In this document: piece after piece, positions 10,701-18,807 of the stretch
Layout: every line of letters begins with the position of its first letter
Numbering within the stretch: the first letter of the stretch is position 1
Assembly (NCBI RefSeq): GCF_013415845.1
Contig: NZ_CP058907.1
Span: 4,914,501 to 4,978,500 of the forward strand
Length of the DNA: 64,000 nt
Direction of reading: 5' to 3'
Source of the DNA: Rhodopseudomonas palustris
Lineage (GTDB): Bacteria > Pseudomonadota > Alphaproteobacteria > Rhizobiales > Xanthobacteraceae
Translations under genes and position numbers: made by a program
The notes under the pieces: model-generated
What the model was told of the DNA's origin: nothing
Database searches by the model: none
What the model saw: only the letters and a program-made list of their open reading frames with translations

Positions 10701-11173
10701 CGTTCGACGTCGTCAACGGTCACTTCAAACGGCTGTTCACCACGCTGTTCGGCGGCGGCGAAGCCGAATTGAAGCTGATCGAAAGCGACGATCCGCTCGA
10801 AGCCGGTCTCGACATCATCGCCAAGCCGCCGGGCAAGAAGCCGCAGTCGCTGTCGCTGCTGTCGGGCGGCGAGCAGGCGCTGACCGCGATGGCGCTGATC
10901 TTCGCGGTGTTCTTGACCAACCCGTCGCCGATCTGCGTGCTGGACGAAGTCGACGCGCCGCTCGACGACCACAACGTCGAACGGTTCTGCGACCTGCTCA
11001 CCGACATGGCGAAGACCACGGAAACGCGGTTCATCACCATCACCCACAACCCGATCACCATGGCCCGCATGAACCGCCTGTTCGGCGTCACCATGGCCGA
11101 ACGCGGCGTGTCCCAGCTCGTCTCCGTCGACCTCCAGGGCGCGGTGGATATTCTGGATCAGAACGTGGCGTGA
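7709..11173 (+). CDS. smc: Chromosome segregation protein SMC
   Basis: A 1154-residue SMC ATPase that compacts and helps segregate the chromosome with ScpA/ScpB. The Walker A motif GPNGCGKSN lies near residues 32-40. A long coiled coil follows, then the hinge (about residues 500-640, containing KNLWPPIIDGITVAKGYE), the returning coiled coil, and the C-terminal head with signature LSLLSGGEQALTAMAL and Walker B ICVLDEVDAPLDD. The start was taken at MKLTRLRLHGFKSF, the standard SMC N-terminus; an in-frame upstream ATG at 7640 would add 23 unrelated residues. Rich in Ala/Glu/Arg as usual for high-GC SMCs. Confidence 0.97.
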   Translation: MKLTRLRLHGFKSFVEPTDFMIEPGLTGVVGPNGCGKSNLVEALRWAMGETSHKSLRATDMDAVIFAGSGNRPARNHAEVVMSIDNSDRTAPAALNDADTLDISRRIEREAGSVYRINGREVRARDVQLLFADAATGARSPALVHQGKIGEIIQAKPEQRRRVLEDAAGVAGLHARRHEAELRLKAAETNLTRVEDVIGQLSTQVDGLKKQARQAIRFREVAAKVRKTEAMLYHLRWRDAQAEVGAAAEVHDLGVRQLAECTRVQAEASRIQADRASTLPSLREAEARAAAGLQRLINAREQLDREEARAKERVVELERRLTQFSSDVAREQQQAIDADAALERLDTEDVELREEILERVEKRSGVDERVAEADASLSEAEQLFAELTTQLAELTARRNQFEQSVRTHRDRLARLDTEIKNVESEIDRLSAETSGAGDLTELAEAVEIAQELLAEQEGAVQEAEAAQIAARQTLDGSRAPLVDAEKKVQRLETEAKTISKILNGETKNLWPPIIDGITVAKGYEKAIGAVLGDDLDAPVDPSAPMRWTDVGVQPEDPALPEGVEALAQHVTAPPELARRLAQIGVVTKERGNELCEKLKTGQRLVSLDGDVWRWDGFVASAHAPTGAARRLAERARLTDIENELEQARIEATAKRQALETAEADLKMAAAAETASRESLRGARREVDAARERFAAAEREVNRHAARKSALAEAQSRLATDRAEAEAALENAEAQIADLEPNTEAEARLAAVRGDIDGRRRIAAQIRAEAQALAREAELADKRLQAIAAERMDWQKRKAGAASQIATVEERVAELTAERAELENAPEVFAEKRSAVITEIEFAEADRRAAADALAAAEQAMSETDRLAKASLEQLSSAREACARAEERMEAARRRLEDVEREIRDMLEVEPQAAAQLAEIVEGAELPPLAEIEESLDKLRRDRERLGAVNLRAEEELNEVETQHGTLAAERDDLVEAIKKLRTGIQSLNKEARERLLASFDVVNGHFKRLFTTLFGGGEAELKLIESDDPLEAGLDIIAKPPGKKPQSLSLLSGGEQALTAMALIFAVFLTNPSPICVLDEVDAPLDDHNVERFCDLLTDMAKTTETRFITITHNPITMARMNRLFGVTMAERGVSQLVSVDLQGAVDILDQNVA

Positions 11174-11222
11174 GCGGCGCTCGCGCCAAGGCAGTGACGC
11201 GGCGCGGAGGGATCAACGGATC

Positions 11223-11327
11223 CGTCATCGCCGGGCTTGACCCGGCGATCCATCTTGTTCGCATATCATCTTCATACTGCGCGCTGCGCGCGCTGATGGA
11301 TGCGCGGGTCAAGCTCGCGCATGACGC
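11223..11327. repeat. Family A palindromic intergenic repeat
   Basis: Same architecture as at 6581: CGTCATCGCCGGGCTTGACC at the left and GCGCGGGTCAAGCTCGCGC at the right, with a GCGCGCTGCGCGCGC palindrome in the centre. Lies between smc and the Rsm22-type gene. Confidence 0.85.
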
Positions 11328-11408
11328 TTCAATGAGCGGCGACACATCGAGCAGCCGTACTCCTGCGCTGCCGGCGAGACGCGGTGTCATCCGGCAAAGG
11401 GTGAGCTG

Positions 11409-12389
11409 TTGATCCCCCCGTCCCTCCCCGCCGAACTCAAAGCCGCGCTGGAGCAGTTGCTGCAGGGGACGCAGCGTGCCGACGCGGCCGCGCGGGCGGA
11501 GCGGATTTCGCTGACCTATCGCGGCGGCGGCACATCGGCGCCGATCGCCAGCGAAGCCGACGCGCTCGCCTATGCGGGCGCGCGGATGCCGGCGACGTAT
11601 GCGGCGGTGATCGCCTGCCTCAATGCGCTGACTGCGATCCGCCCCGATTTCGCACCGGCGACGCTGCTCGACGTCGGCGCCGGGCCCGGCACTGCGAGCT
11701 GGGCCGCCGCTCAAGCGTTCGAAACGCTGCAGGGCTTCACCCTGCTCGACGCCAATCCGGCGCTGCGAAACCTGGCGCTGCGGCTCACCGAGGCAAGCCG
11801 GCTCTCCGCGATCGACTACCGGCTCGGCGACGCCGGCAAAGCGCTGGCCGATGCGCCGGAGGCGCCGCTGGTGATCGCCAGCTACGTCATCAACGAACTC
11901 GGCGATGCGGCGCGCGCCTCATTCGCCGACGCGCTGTGGCGCAAGACCAGCGATACGCTGCTGGTGGTCGAGCCCGGCACGCCGGCTGGCTACCAGCGCA
12001 TCCTGCAATTACGCGACCGGCTGATCGCGCAAGGCGCGCACGTGATCGCGCCGTGCCCGCACGAGAATGCCTGTCCGCTGACCGCGCCCGACTGGTGCCA
12101 CTTCGTGCAGCGGCTGCCGCGCTCGAAACTGCATCTGCAGCTCAAATCCGCCGACGTGCCGTTCGAAGACGAGAAGTTCAGCTACGTGGCGCTGACGCGG
12201 GTTCCGCTGCCGCAGCGGCCGGCGCGGGTGCTGACCCAACCCGAACAGACCAAGGCGGCGATCACCGCCAAACTCTGCACGCCGGCCGGCAAGCTCGAGC
12301 TCGCAGTCGCCGCGCGCCGCGACAAGCCGGCCTATGCGCGGTTTCGGCGGCTGGACTGGGGCGACGCGCTCGAAGCCCAGGCCGACTGA
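11409..12389 (+). CDS. Rsm22-like small-subunit ribosomal methyltransferase family protein
   Basis: A 326-residue protein of the Rsm22 family, class I SAM-dependent methyltransferases linked to small ribosomal subunit assembly. The SAM-binding motif is LLDVGAGPGTASWAA (about residues 91-105), followed by TLLDANPALR and the ASYVINELGD block. A cysteine cluster C-P-H-E-N-A-C-P-L..WCHFVQRL near residues 218-236 is the hallmark metal-binding part of the family. Start is a TTG preceded by AAAGGGTGAG, a good ribosome-binding site; no upstream ATG or GTG is usable. Its stop abuts the convergent autotransporter stop with no gap. Confidence 0.85.
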   Translation: MIPPSLPAELKAALEQLLQGTQRADAAARAERISLTYRGGGTSAPIASEADALAYAGARMPATYAAVIACLNALTAIRPDFAPATLLDVGAGPGTASWAAAQAFETLQGFTLLDANPALRNLALRLTEASRLSAIDYRLGDAGKALADAPEAPLVIASYVINELGDAARASFADALWRKTSDTLLVVEPGTPAGYQRILQLRDRLIAQGAHVIAPCPHENACPLTAPDWCHFVQRLPRSKLHLQLKSADVPFEDEKFSYVALTRVPLPQRPARVLTQPEQTKAAITAKLCTPAGKLELAVAARRDKPAYARFRRLDWGDALEAQAD

Positions 12390-15300
12390 TCAGAACGCGA
12401 CCTTGACCTTGCCGGTGACGAGGTGGGTGACGGAGTCGCTGCTGCCGACGATCGCATCGTAACCGATCGATACCAACGTCGCCTGCCCGAGCCGGCCGGT
12501 GACGCCGGTGCCGAACACGCCGCGGTCGCGGATGCCCTGGCCGGTGAAGGTGGTGAACACGCCCGGCAGCGTCGGCTCGACGAAGTTGGCGTCGATGCCG
12601 CGCACGCCGTCGCGGAATTCGTGCAGCCAGGCCAGCCGCAGTTCCGGCGTCAGCACGCCGTTGCTGGTCTGCAGATCGTGCGCGATCCGCAGGCTGGCGC
12701 CGGACCGCAGCGACTCGGCGCGATCGGCCGCAACGCTGAGCGCACTGACGCTGCCGGTTTCGGTGAACGCATCGGTGGCGACGCGCGTGTATTGCAGGCT
12801 CACTTCCGGCGTGACCACGAAGCCGCCGAACATCCGCAAGTCGGTGCCGATCGCACCGCGCACCGTATAATGATTGCCGTCGAACCGTGAGCTGTTGGCA
12901 CTGCCGAGCGCGACGCGGCGGTTGTCGTAGCCGTCCCAGCCATAGAAGCCGAGGAGGTTGGCGTACCACGCCGGCGCCCGGTAGCTACCGTAGCCGCCGA
13001 TGCTGCGGCTGGTGATCTTTGTGGTGCTGCCGAGCGAATCCAGATCGCCGCTGGTCAGCGCGTAGCCGCCGAACGCGCCGACCACCCAGCGGTCGGAGAC
13101 GCGCCAGTCGGCGCCAGCGACGACGCTGGCGGTGGTCGAGCGGGTCGCGCTCACGTCGGGACGAGCGCCTTCGCGCGAACTGCTGAGGCTGGAGCCGACG
13201 AACACGCCGAAGCCCGGATCGAGCGCCGCGCGCAGCGGCGGCGCCTTGGTGATCGGCGCATAGGCCAGCGCATCCGCATTAGCACCCCAGCCGGAGGCGG
13301 TGAGCGCATCGCGCATGTTCCAGGCGCCGAGCGAGGCCAGCGTCCGCTCTATCGGCGAGCCAGAGGTGCCGAACAGGCCGGCATCGGCCATCGCCAGCGC
13401 CGTGCCGGCGCCGCCGAGATCGCTGCCGCCGCCGAACCTGGTCTGCATCATCCGCTGATCGATCAGCGTACCGGTTTGCGACACCGAGTTCAGCGTCATC
13501 CGGCCCAGCGCCTGATACGAAGCCGGCGAAAGCTGCGCCAGCGCCGCGCCGACATCGGCCGCGCTCGCCACGCGGTCGATCATCGTCTGCGCATCGGCAC
13601 TCGCCGCGACGCTGTTGGAGAGATTGTCGAACAGCCAGGCCGGGCCGGCGCTGCCGGGCTTCGACGGGCTGGCGAAGGCCGAGAACGACGGCGCGAATGC
13701 GTTGGCCACCTCGAACGAGGTGTACAGCGTGCCGCCGATATTCACGGTCTGGCCGGCCGCGAGTTGCGCCCGCTTGGCGTCGGACAGACCGACCTTGTAG
13801 TAGTTCAGCGTATCGGTGCCGGCGCCGCCGTTGACCAGGCCGACGATCCGCGAGCCCGGCAGAATGTTGACGGTGTCGTTGCCGCCTTCCATGTTCACGG
13901 CACGGCCATTGTTGCCGATGATGGTGCCGGAGTTGGTGAGGACGTCGTTGCCCTCACCCATCTGGATCGCCGAGCCGTCGCCGCGGATGAAGCGCGCCGA
14001 GCCGGTGCCGGTGTAAGTGACGCCGTCGAGGGTGCCGACCGAGCCGGTGTCGGGCGTGCCGTTCTGCAGCAGCACCACGGCGTTCGGATCGGGGATCGCG
14101 CCGTTGCCGATGATGGTGCCGGCGTTGACGATGGTGTCGTTGTCGGCGGCGGTGCCGGTCTTGTTCTCCAGCCGGATCGCGAAGCCGTTCTGGCCGATGA
14201 TGATGGCGCCGGCATTGTTGGTGATCGTGGTGGCCGCGACGCCGCTGCGGCTGCCGTCGGGGTTCGAATCGTTGTTGACGACGATGCCGTAGGACGCCCC
14301 CGAGATGGTGCCGAAATTGGTGACGGTGCCGCCGCCGATCGACAGGCCTTCGCTGTTGTTGAGCCGGCCGCCGGAATCGTAGCCGCCCGCGCCGGTGCCT
14401 TCGATGATGCCGTAATTGGTAACGGTGGCGGCGAAATCGACGTCGACGCCGTCACCGTCGCCCGTGCCGCTGCCGTTATAGGCGCCGGTGATGCGGCCGT
14501 AATTCACCACCGTGCCGGTGCCGTCGGAGCCGACGCCGGAGCCGTTGCGGCCGATGATAGTGGCGCCGGCCTCGTTGGTGACGGTGACATTGGCGTCGGT
14601 GGTGATGCCGTGGCGGAAGCCCGAGATGGTGCCGCCGGATTTGTTGATCACCGTGCCCGAATGACTCTGCCAGTCGATGCCGTCGTTGCTGCTGCCGACC
14701 GCACCGTCGGAATAGATCAGTCCGTAGTTGGTGACGGTCGCGCCCTCGCCGGGCCGAACGGCATCGGCGCCGGTCGAGCGGATCACACCGGTGGCGCGAT
14801 TGATGATCTGGATGGTGCCCGAGGTGAGATCGTTGAAATCGATCGCCTGCCCGGTCGCGGTCGACGTGATGGTGCCGGCATTGTCGATCGTGAAGCTGCC
14901 CGTGGTCGCCAGCGTGCTGGCGGTGACGCGGATCGCATCATCCTGCGACTGGATCGTGCCGGTCGAGGTGTTGATCACCGTGAATGCGGTGACGGTGCCG
15001 AGGTTGCTGATATTCAGATTGATTGCACGATTGGCCGTGGTGGTCGCATCGATCAGCCCGGCATTGGTGATGGTGGTGCTGCCAGAGCCCGGCCGGATCG
15101 CATCGTTGCCGAGTGCCCGGATGATGCCGCCGGCATTGTTGTTGATCTGCACCGTGCCGGTCGCCGAGCTGTTGCTGGCGAAGTCGAACACCTGGCCGGA
15201 GTTGGAGACGATCGTGCCTGAGTTATTGATCACCACCGTGCCGTTGCCGATCGCGGTGTTGAGCCGGAACGCGTCGTCCACGGTCGAGATCAGCGCACCG

Positions 15301-15617
15301 GCGAAGTTGTTCAGCGTCAGGCTGCGCGGCGGATTGGCACCCGAGGTGTCGATGCCGCGATTGCCCGACGAGATCGTGCCCGAGTTGTTGATGACCACGC
15401 TGGCCGCCGGACCGGTGAAGGTGATGGCGGTGCCGCTGACGTTCAGCGTGCCGCCGGACTCGACAGTGCCGGTATCGGTGCCGGTGACGGTCTTGGCGGT
15501 GGTGTCGGTGGCTCCGGAGGAGACGTCGAACGAGGCGGCGCTTGCCGGCAGCGAAACGGAGACTACACCCAGACACGCAAAAACCATCCAGCTCGCGCCG
15601 GCACGCCACTTCAACAT
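12390..15617 (-). CDS. Autotransporter (type Va secretion) with repeat-rich passenger
   Basis: A 1075-residue outer-membrane autotransporter. An N-terminal Sec signal (MLKWRAGASWMVFACLGV, cleavage near ASA) is followed by a passenger of about 650 residues built from many degenerate units of the kind 'V-I-N-N-S/A-G-T-I', expected to form a right-handed beta-helix. The C-terminal part of about 280 residues looks like the translocating beta-barrel and ends in V-K-V-A-F with the terminal phenylalanine needed for BAM recognition. Start at 15617 follows GGGGGTGGG. Function of the passenger (adhesion or another surface role) cannot be told. Rich in Asn/Thr/Gly compared with neighbours. Confidence 0.92.
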   Translation of the reverse strand: MLKWRAGASWMVFACLGVVSVSLPASAASFDVSSGATDTTAKTVTGTDTGTVESGGTLNVSGTAITFTGPAASVVINNSGTISSGNRGIDTSGANPPRSLTLNNFAGALISTVDDAFRLNTAIGNGTVVINNSGTIVSNSGQVFDFASNSSATGTVQINNNAGGIIRALGNDAIRPGSGSTTITNAGLIDATTTANRAINLNISNLGTVTAFTVINTSTGTIQSQDDAIRVTASTLATTGSFTIDNAGTITSTATGQAIDFNDLTSGTIQIINRATGVIRSTGADAVRPGEGATVTNYGLIYSDGAVGSSNDGIDWQSHSGTVINKSGGTISGFRHGITTDANVTVTNEAGATIIGRNGSGVGSDGTGTVVNYGRITGAYNGSGTGDGDGVDVDFAATVTNYGIIEGTGAGGYDSGGRLNNSEGLSIGGGTVTNFGTISGASYGIVVNNDSNPDGSRSGVAATTITNNAGAIIIGQNGFAIRLENKTGTAADNDTIVNAGTIIGNGAIPDPNAVVLLQNGTPDTGSVGTLDGVTYTGTGSARFIRGDGSAIQMGEGNDVLTNSGTIIGNNGRAVNMEGGNDTVNILPGSRIVGLVNGGAGTDTLNYYKVGLSDAKRAQLAAGQTVNIGGTLYTSFEVANAFAPSFSAFASPSKPGSAGPAWLFDNLSNSVAASADAQTMIDRVASAADVGAALAQLSPASYQALGRMTLNSVSQTGTLIDQRMMQTRFGGGSDLGGAGTALAMADAGLFGTSGSPIERTLASLGAWNMRDALTASGWGANADALAYAPITKAPPLRAALDPGFGVFVGSSLSSSREGARPDVSATRSTTASVVAGADWRVSDRWVVGAFGGYALTSGDLDSLGSTTKITSRSIGGYGSYRAPAWYANLLGFYGWDGYDNRRVALGSANSSRFDGNHYTVRGAIGTDLRMFGGFVVTPEVSLQYTRVATDAFTETGSVSALSVAADRAESLRSGASLRIAHDLQTSNGVLTPELRLAWLHEFRDGVRGIDANFVEPTLPGVFTTFTGQGIRDRGVFGTGVTGRLGQATLVSIGYDAIVGSSDSVTHLVTGKVKVAF

Positions 15618-15917
15618 CGACCCACCCCCAAATTTGGGGGCACTCGTAGGTTCGGCAATTGACAGCGGAATGACGGTCGGAAGACACGCCGACTGGCAGG
15701 ATGCTGCGCGTCGCACTGATGCTCATCTGCAACGAAAACACGGATCATGAGTTGCAGTTGATGCAGACACACGTCGGCACGCGCGCAACGCCGGGCCGAT
15801 TGAACATTCGCGCCTGCAGCAACGACCAACAGACGCCGCGCGGGGTGCGCGGCTTTGGCTGCGTGCGTGCAAGTCGGCGCGCCGGCGCAGGGGTTTGGTT
15901 GGATGGGAGCCGCCAAT
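15618..15917. other. Divergent intergenic region
   Basis: 300 bases between the autotransporter and lemA starts. It should hold both promoters. No clear operator, repeat or small gene was seen. Confidence 0.5.
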
Positions 15918-16469
15918 ATGTGGATCTTTCTCGGCATCGTCGTCGCGCTCGCGCTGTATGCGCTCGTGACCTACAACCGCCTGGTCGCGCTGCGGCAGCG
16001 CGTCGGGCAGGCGTTCGCCGACATCGACGTGCAGCTCAAGCAGCGGCACGACCTGATCCCGAACCTGATCGAGACGGTGAAGGGCTACGCGGCGCACGAG
16101 CGCTCGACGCTCGAGGACGTCGTCAAGGCGCGCAACGCAGCGCTCTCAGCACAGGGCCCCGGCCAGATCGCGGCCGCCGAGAACGCGCTCACCGCTTCGC
16201 TTGGCCGGCTGATCGCGCTCGGCGAGGCCTATCCGGACCTCAAGGCGAACGTCAATTTCCAGCAGCTGCAGAGCGAGCTCAGCGATATCGAGAACAAGAT
16301 CGCGGCGAGCCGCCGGTTCTTCAACAACGCCGTGCAGGAGTACAACACCGGCATCCAGCAGATGCCCGCCGCGCTGTTCGCCGCCCCGCTCGGCTTCACC
16401 CACAAGGACTATTTCGACCTCGGCGAAACGCGCACCCAGGTCGAACAGGTGCCGCAGGTGAAGTTCTAG
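15918..16469 (+). CDS. lemA: LemA family protein
   Basis: A 183-residue membrane-anchored protein. One N-terminal transmembrane helix (WIFLGIVVALALYALVTY) is followed by the four-helix LemA domain with the characteristic NRLVALRQRV.QAFADIDVQLKQRHDLIPNL block. Start at 15918 follows GGGAG at good spacing; ATG at 15903 is an alternative. LemA proteins often sit next to M48 metalloproteases and envelope proteins; the M48 gene follows here after a repeat element. Molecular role is not well defined in the family. Confidence 0.92.
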   Translation: MWIFLGIVVALALYALVTYNRLVALRQRVGQAFADIDVQLKQRHDLIPNLIETVKGYAAHERSTLEDVVKARNAALSAQGPGQIAAAENALTASLGRLIALGEAYPDLKANVNFQQLQSELSDIENKIAASRRFFNNAVQEYNTGIQQMPAALFAAPLGFTHKDYFDLGETRTQVEQVPQVKF

Positions 16470-16473
16470 CGTT

Positions 16474-16573
16474 CGTCATTCCGGGGCGCGCGCAGCGCGA
16501 GCCCGGAATCCATAACCACCGCTGGGATTATGGATTCCGGGCCTGCGCCCCAAGGGCGCATCCCGGAATGACG
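16474..16573. repeat. Family B palindromic intergenic repeat
   Basis: CGTCATTCCGGGGCGCGCG at the left and GCATCCCGGAATGACG at the right. It fills nearly the whole space between lemA and the M48 peptidase gene, so the shared transcript, if any, would carry a large hairpin. Confidence 0.9.
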
Positions 16574-16604
16574 TGGATGGGCCGTGCCCGATCGGATAGC
16601 CATC

Positions 16605-17795
16605 ATGGCCGCCTACGGTCTCTACACCCACATCGCCGCCAACAAGACCCGGTCGGTCGTGCTGCTGATCGGGCTGTTCGTGCTGGTGTATGTGCTGGTC
16701 TATGCCGGCGCGCTGATCGCCGAGGTGGTGATCGATGGCGGGCGCACGGTGCCGGACTATCTGCGCGCCGCGGGCGCCGATCTGATCAAGGCGGCGCCGT
16801 TCGCGACCATAGGTGCGGCGCTGTGGATCGTGATCGCGTATTTCTTCCACCAGAAGCTGATCGACGCCGTGACCGGCGGCCATGCGGTGACGCGGGCCGA
16901 ACAGCCGCGGCTGTACAATCTGCTGGAGAACCTGTGCATCTCGCGCGGCATTCCGATGCCGCAGCTGAAGATCATGGACAGCGAGGCGCTGAACGCCTTC
17001 GCCAGCGGGCTCAATCCGAAGCAATACGCCATCACGGTGACGACCAGGCTGGTCGAGCGGCTCGATGATGCCGAGATCGAAGCTGTATTGGCGCACGAGC
17101 TCACCCACATCAAAAACGGCGACGTGCAGATGATGGTGATCGCGGTGATCATCGCCGGCGTTGTCGGGTTCTTCGGCGAATTGATGTTCCGGCTGTTCTT
17201 CCAGGGCGGGGTACGGATCGGCGGCGGATGGTCGGGCGGCGGCTCGTCGTCATCATCTTCATCGTCGAGCGATCGCAAGAGCGGCGGCGGCGCGGTCATC
17301 GTGGTGATCCTGGCGATCGTGCTGATCCTGCTGGCCTGGCTGCTGTCGCAGGTGGTGAAGCTGGCGCTGTCGCGGTCGCGCGAATTCCTCGCCGACGCCG
17401 GCTCGGTGGAGCTGACCAAGAACCCGGATGCGATGATCTCGGCGCTGCGCAAGATCGAGAATCGCGGCGAACTGCCGGGCGCGACCTCGGCGGTGATGGA
17501 GATGTGCGTCGACAATCCGCGCTCCGGCTTCTCCGATCTGTTCGCCACCCACCCTTCGGTCGAGGCCCGGGTCGATGCGCTGGTCAAGTTCGCCGGCGGA
17601 CACTACCAGCCGCCACTGCCCGCTCTGCCGGCCGCTGAGCAGGATGACGATAACACCGCCACCGATCCTGAGGGTTCGACGGTCGATGGTAAAGCGCCAG
17701 CCTCCGACGCGCCGCCGCACGGGCCGTGGAGCGACGCGGCGGCACCGGCGCCCAAGCCGTCGCTGCTGCGCGGACCATGGGGCCGGCGGAGCTGA
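16605..17795 (+). CDS. M48 family zinc metalloprotease (HtpX-like)
   Basis: A 396-residue membrane protease. Two transmembrane segments lie near residues 18-45 and 65-85, the zinc motif HELTHIKNGD near residues 165-174, then two more hydrophobic segments flanking a Gly/Ser-rich loop, and the third zinc ligand region SREFLADAGSVEL. HtpX-type proteases degrade damaged inner-membrane proteins. The C-terminal 70 residues are proline-rich and unlike E. coli HtpX. ATG at 16605 was chosen; a GTG at 16584 would add seven residues. Neighbour lemA supports the typical LemA-M48 pairing. Confidence 0.9.
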   Translation: MAAYGLYTHIAANKTRSVVLLIGLFVLVYVLVYAGALIAEVVIDGGRTVPDYLRAAGADLIKAAPFATIGAALWIVIAYFFHQKLIDAVTGGHAVTRAEQPRLYNLLENLCISRGIPMPQLKIMDSEALNAFASGLNPKQYAITVTTRLVERLDDAEIEAVLAHELTHIKNGDVQMMVIAVIIAGVVGFFGELMFRLFFQGGVRIGGGWSGGGSSSSSSSSSDRKSGGGAVIVVILAIVLILLAWLLSQVVKLALSRSREFLADAGSVELTKNPDAMISALRKIENRGELPGATSAVMEMCVDNPRSGFSDLFATHPSVEARVDALVKFAGGHYQPPLPALPAAEQDDDNTATDPEGSTVDGKAPASDAPPHGPWSDAAAPAPKPSLLRGPWGRRS

Positions 17796-17975
17796 GTCCG
17801 CCCAAATCCGCGCCACCGCCTCGCATCTGAACGATTTTGTTGAGGACCCGCGGCCGTCATTGCCCGACCAATTGAATTATCCCATGTTTCTGCCATGTTC
17901 GCGCCCAAAGCAGAGGTCTGCACCCTGGCCTGAACGGCCGCGGTGGGGGATCGAACCGGCCCGTAAAGGAATCTC

Positions 17976-18749
17976 ATGGCGAAGCCAGCAGTGATCGTCG
18001 TCGGCGCAGACAAGGGCGGCGTGGGCAAAACCACGGTGTCGCGCACCCTGCTCGACTATTTCAGCGCCAACAACGTCCCGACCCGCGCCTTCGACACCGA
18101 GTCGCCGCGCGGCACGCTGAAGCGCTTCCACCCCGACATCACCGAGATCGTCGACATGACGTCGACGGCCGACCAGATGAAGATCTTCGACACGCTGAAC
18201 TCGGCGGTGCCGTCAGTGACGGTGATCGACGTTCGCGCCGGCCTGTTGTCGCCGGCGCTGGCCTCCTTGCGCGACATCGGCTTCCTCGATGCGGCACGCT
18301 CCGGCCAGATCACCTTCGCGGTGTTCCATATCCTCGGCCCGTCGATCGCCTCGCTGGACGAAATCGCCGAGACCGCCAACTTCATGATCGGCGCGAAGTA
18401 CTTCCTGACGAAGAACTTCATCAACAACACCAGCTTCTTCGAGTGGGACCAGGCGACCTACAATTCGTACTTCCACCGCATCAAGGACGCCACCGAGCTG
18501 ACGATTCCGAAGCTCAACGAAATGGCGTACGAGCAGGTCGAAGTGTCGTCGGTGCCGTTCCTGAAGTTCGTGGCCAACAAGGGCGTCAGCGGCGAGCCGG
18601 CCAACTACTCCTTCGTGCTGCGCGGCTATGTCCGACACTGGCTCGCCAATGTCTGGAGCGAGTTCGACCGGATCAAGCTGACCGACATCGTCGGCAAGGA
18701 CAAGAACGGCCGCGGCACCCCGGTGACCGACGAGCCGGGCGAGAAATAG
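17976..18749 (+). CDS. ParA/MinD-like P-loop ATPase
   Basis: A 257-residue protein with a deviant Walker A motif KGGVGKTTVSR at residues 13-23, the ParA/MinD/Soj signature, and a VTVIDVRAG segment in the place of Walker B. Family members bind ATP as sandwich dimers and position DNA, division or other cellular cargo; no ParB partner or centromere-like sites adjoin it, so plasmid-type partition is unlikely. Conserved blocks include DTESPRGTLKRFHP. It is followed after a hairpin by a second, degenerate relative. Cargo unknown. Confidence 0.8.
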   Translation: MAKPAVIVVGADKGGVGKTTVSRTLLDYFSANNVPTRAFDTESPRGTLKRFHPDITEIVDMTSTADQMKIFDTLNSAVPSVTVIDVRAGLLSPALASLRDIGFLDAARSGQITFAVFHILGPSIASLDEIAETANFMIGAKYFLTKNFINNTSFFEWDQATYNSYFHRIKDATELTIPKLNEMAYEQVEVSSVPFLKFVANKGVSGEPANYSFVLRGYVRHWLANVWSEFDRIKLTDIVGKDKNGRGTPVTDEPGEK

Positions 18750-18769
18750 TTCGCATTGCTGAGGAATCC

Positions 18770-18805
18770 GGCTATATCGGACGGCCTCCCCCGACCGATA
18801 TAGCC
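18770..18805 (+). promoter_or_regulatory. Perfect 11-bp stem-loop just before the next start codon
   Basis: GGCTATATCGG (18770-18780) and CCGATATAGCC (18795-18805) are exact inverted copies with a 14-base loop. The structure ends two bases before the ATG at 18808, where the ribosome-binding site should be, and no Shine-Dalgarno sequence is seen outside it. It lacks a T-tract, so translational control is more likely than termination (inference). Confidence 0.7.
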
Positions 18806-18807
18806 TG

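Noticed and set aside
13476..15221. A 581-codon frame antisense to the autotransporter
   Set aside because: Mirror of the repetitive passenger coding sequence; its own apparent repeats (V-V/A-D-D-G/A units) are the complement of the N-N-x-G-T units.
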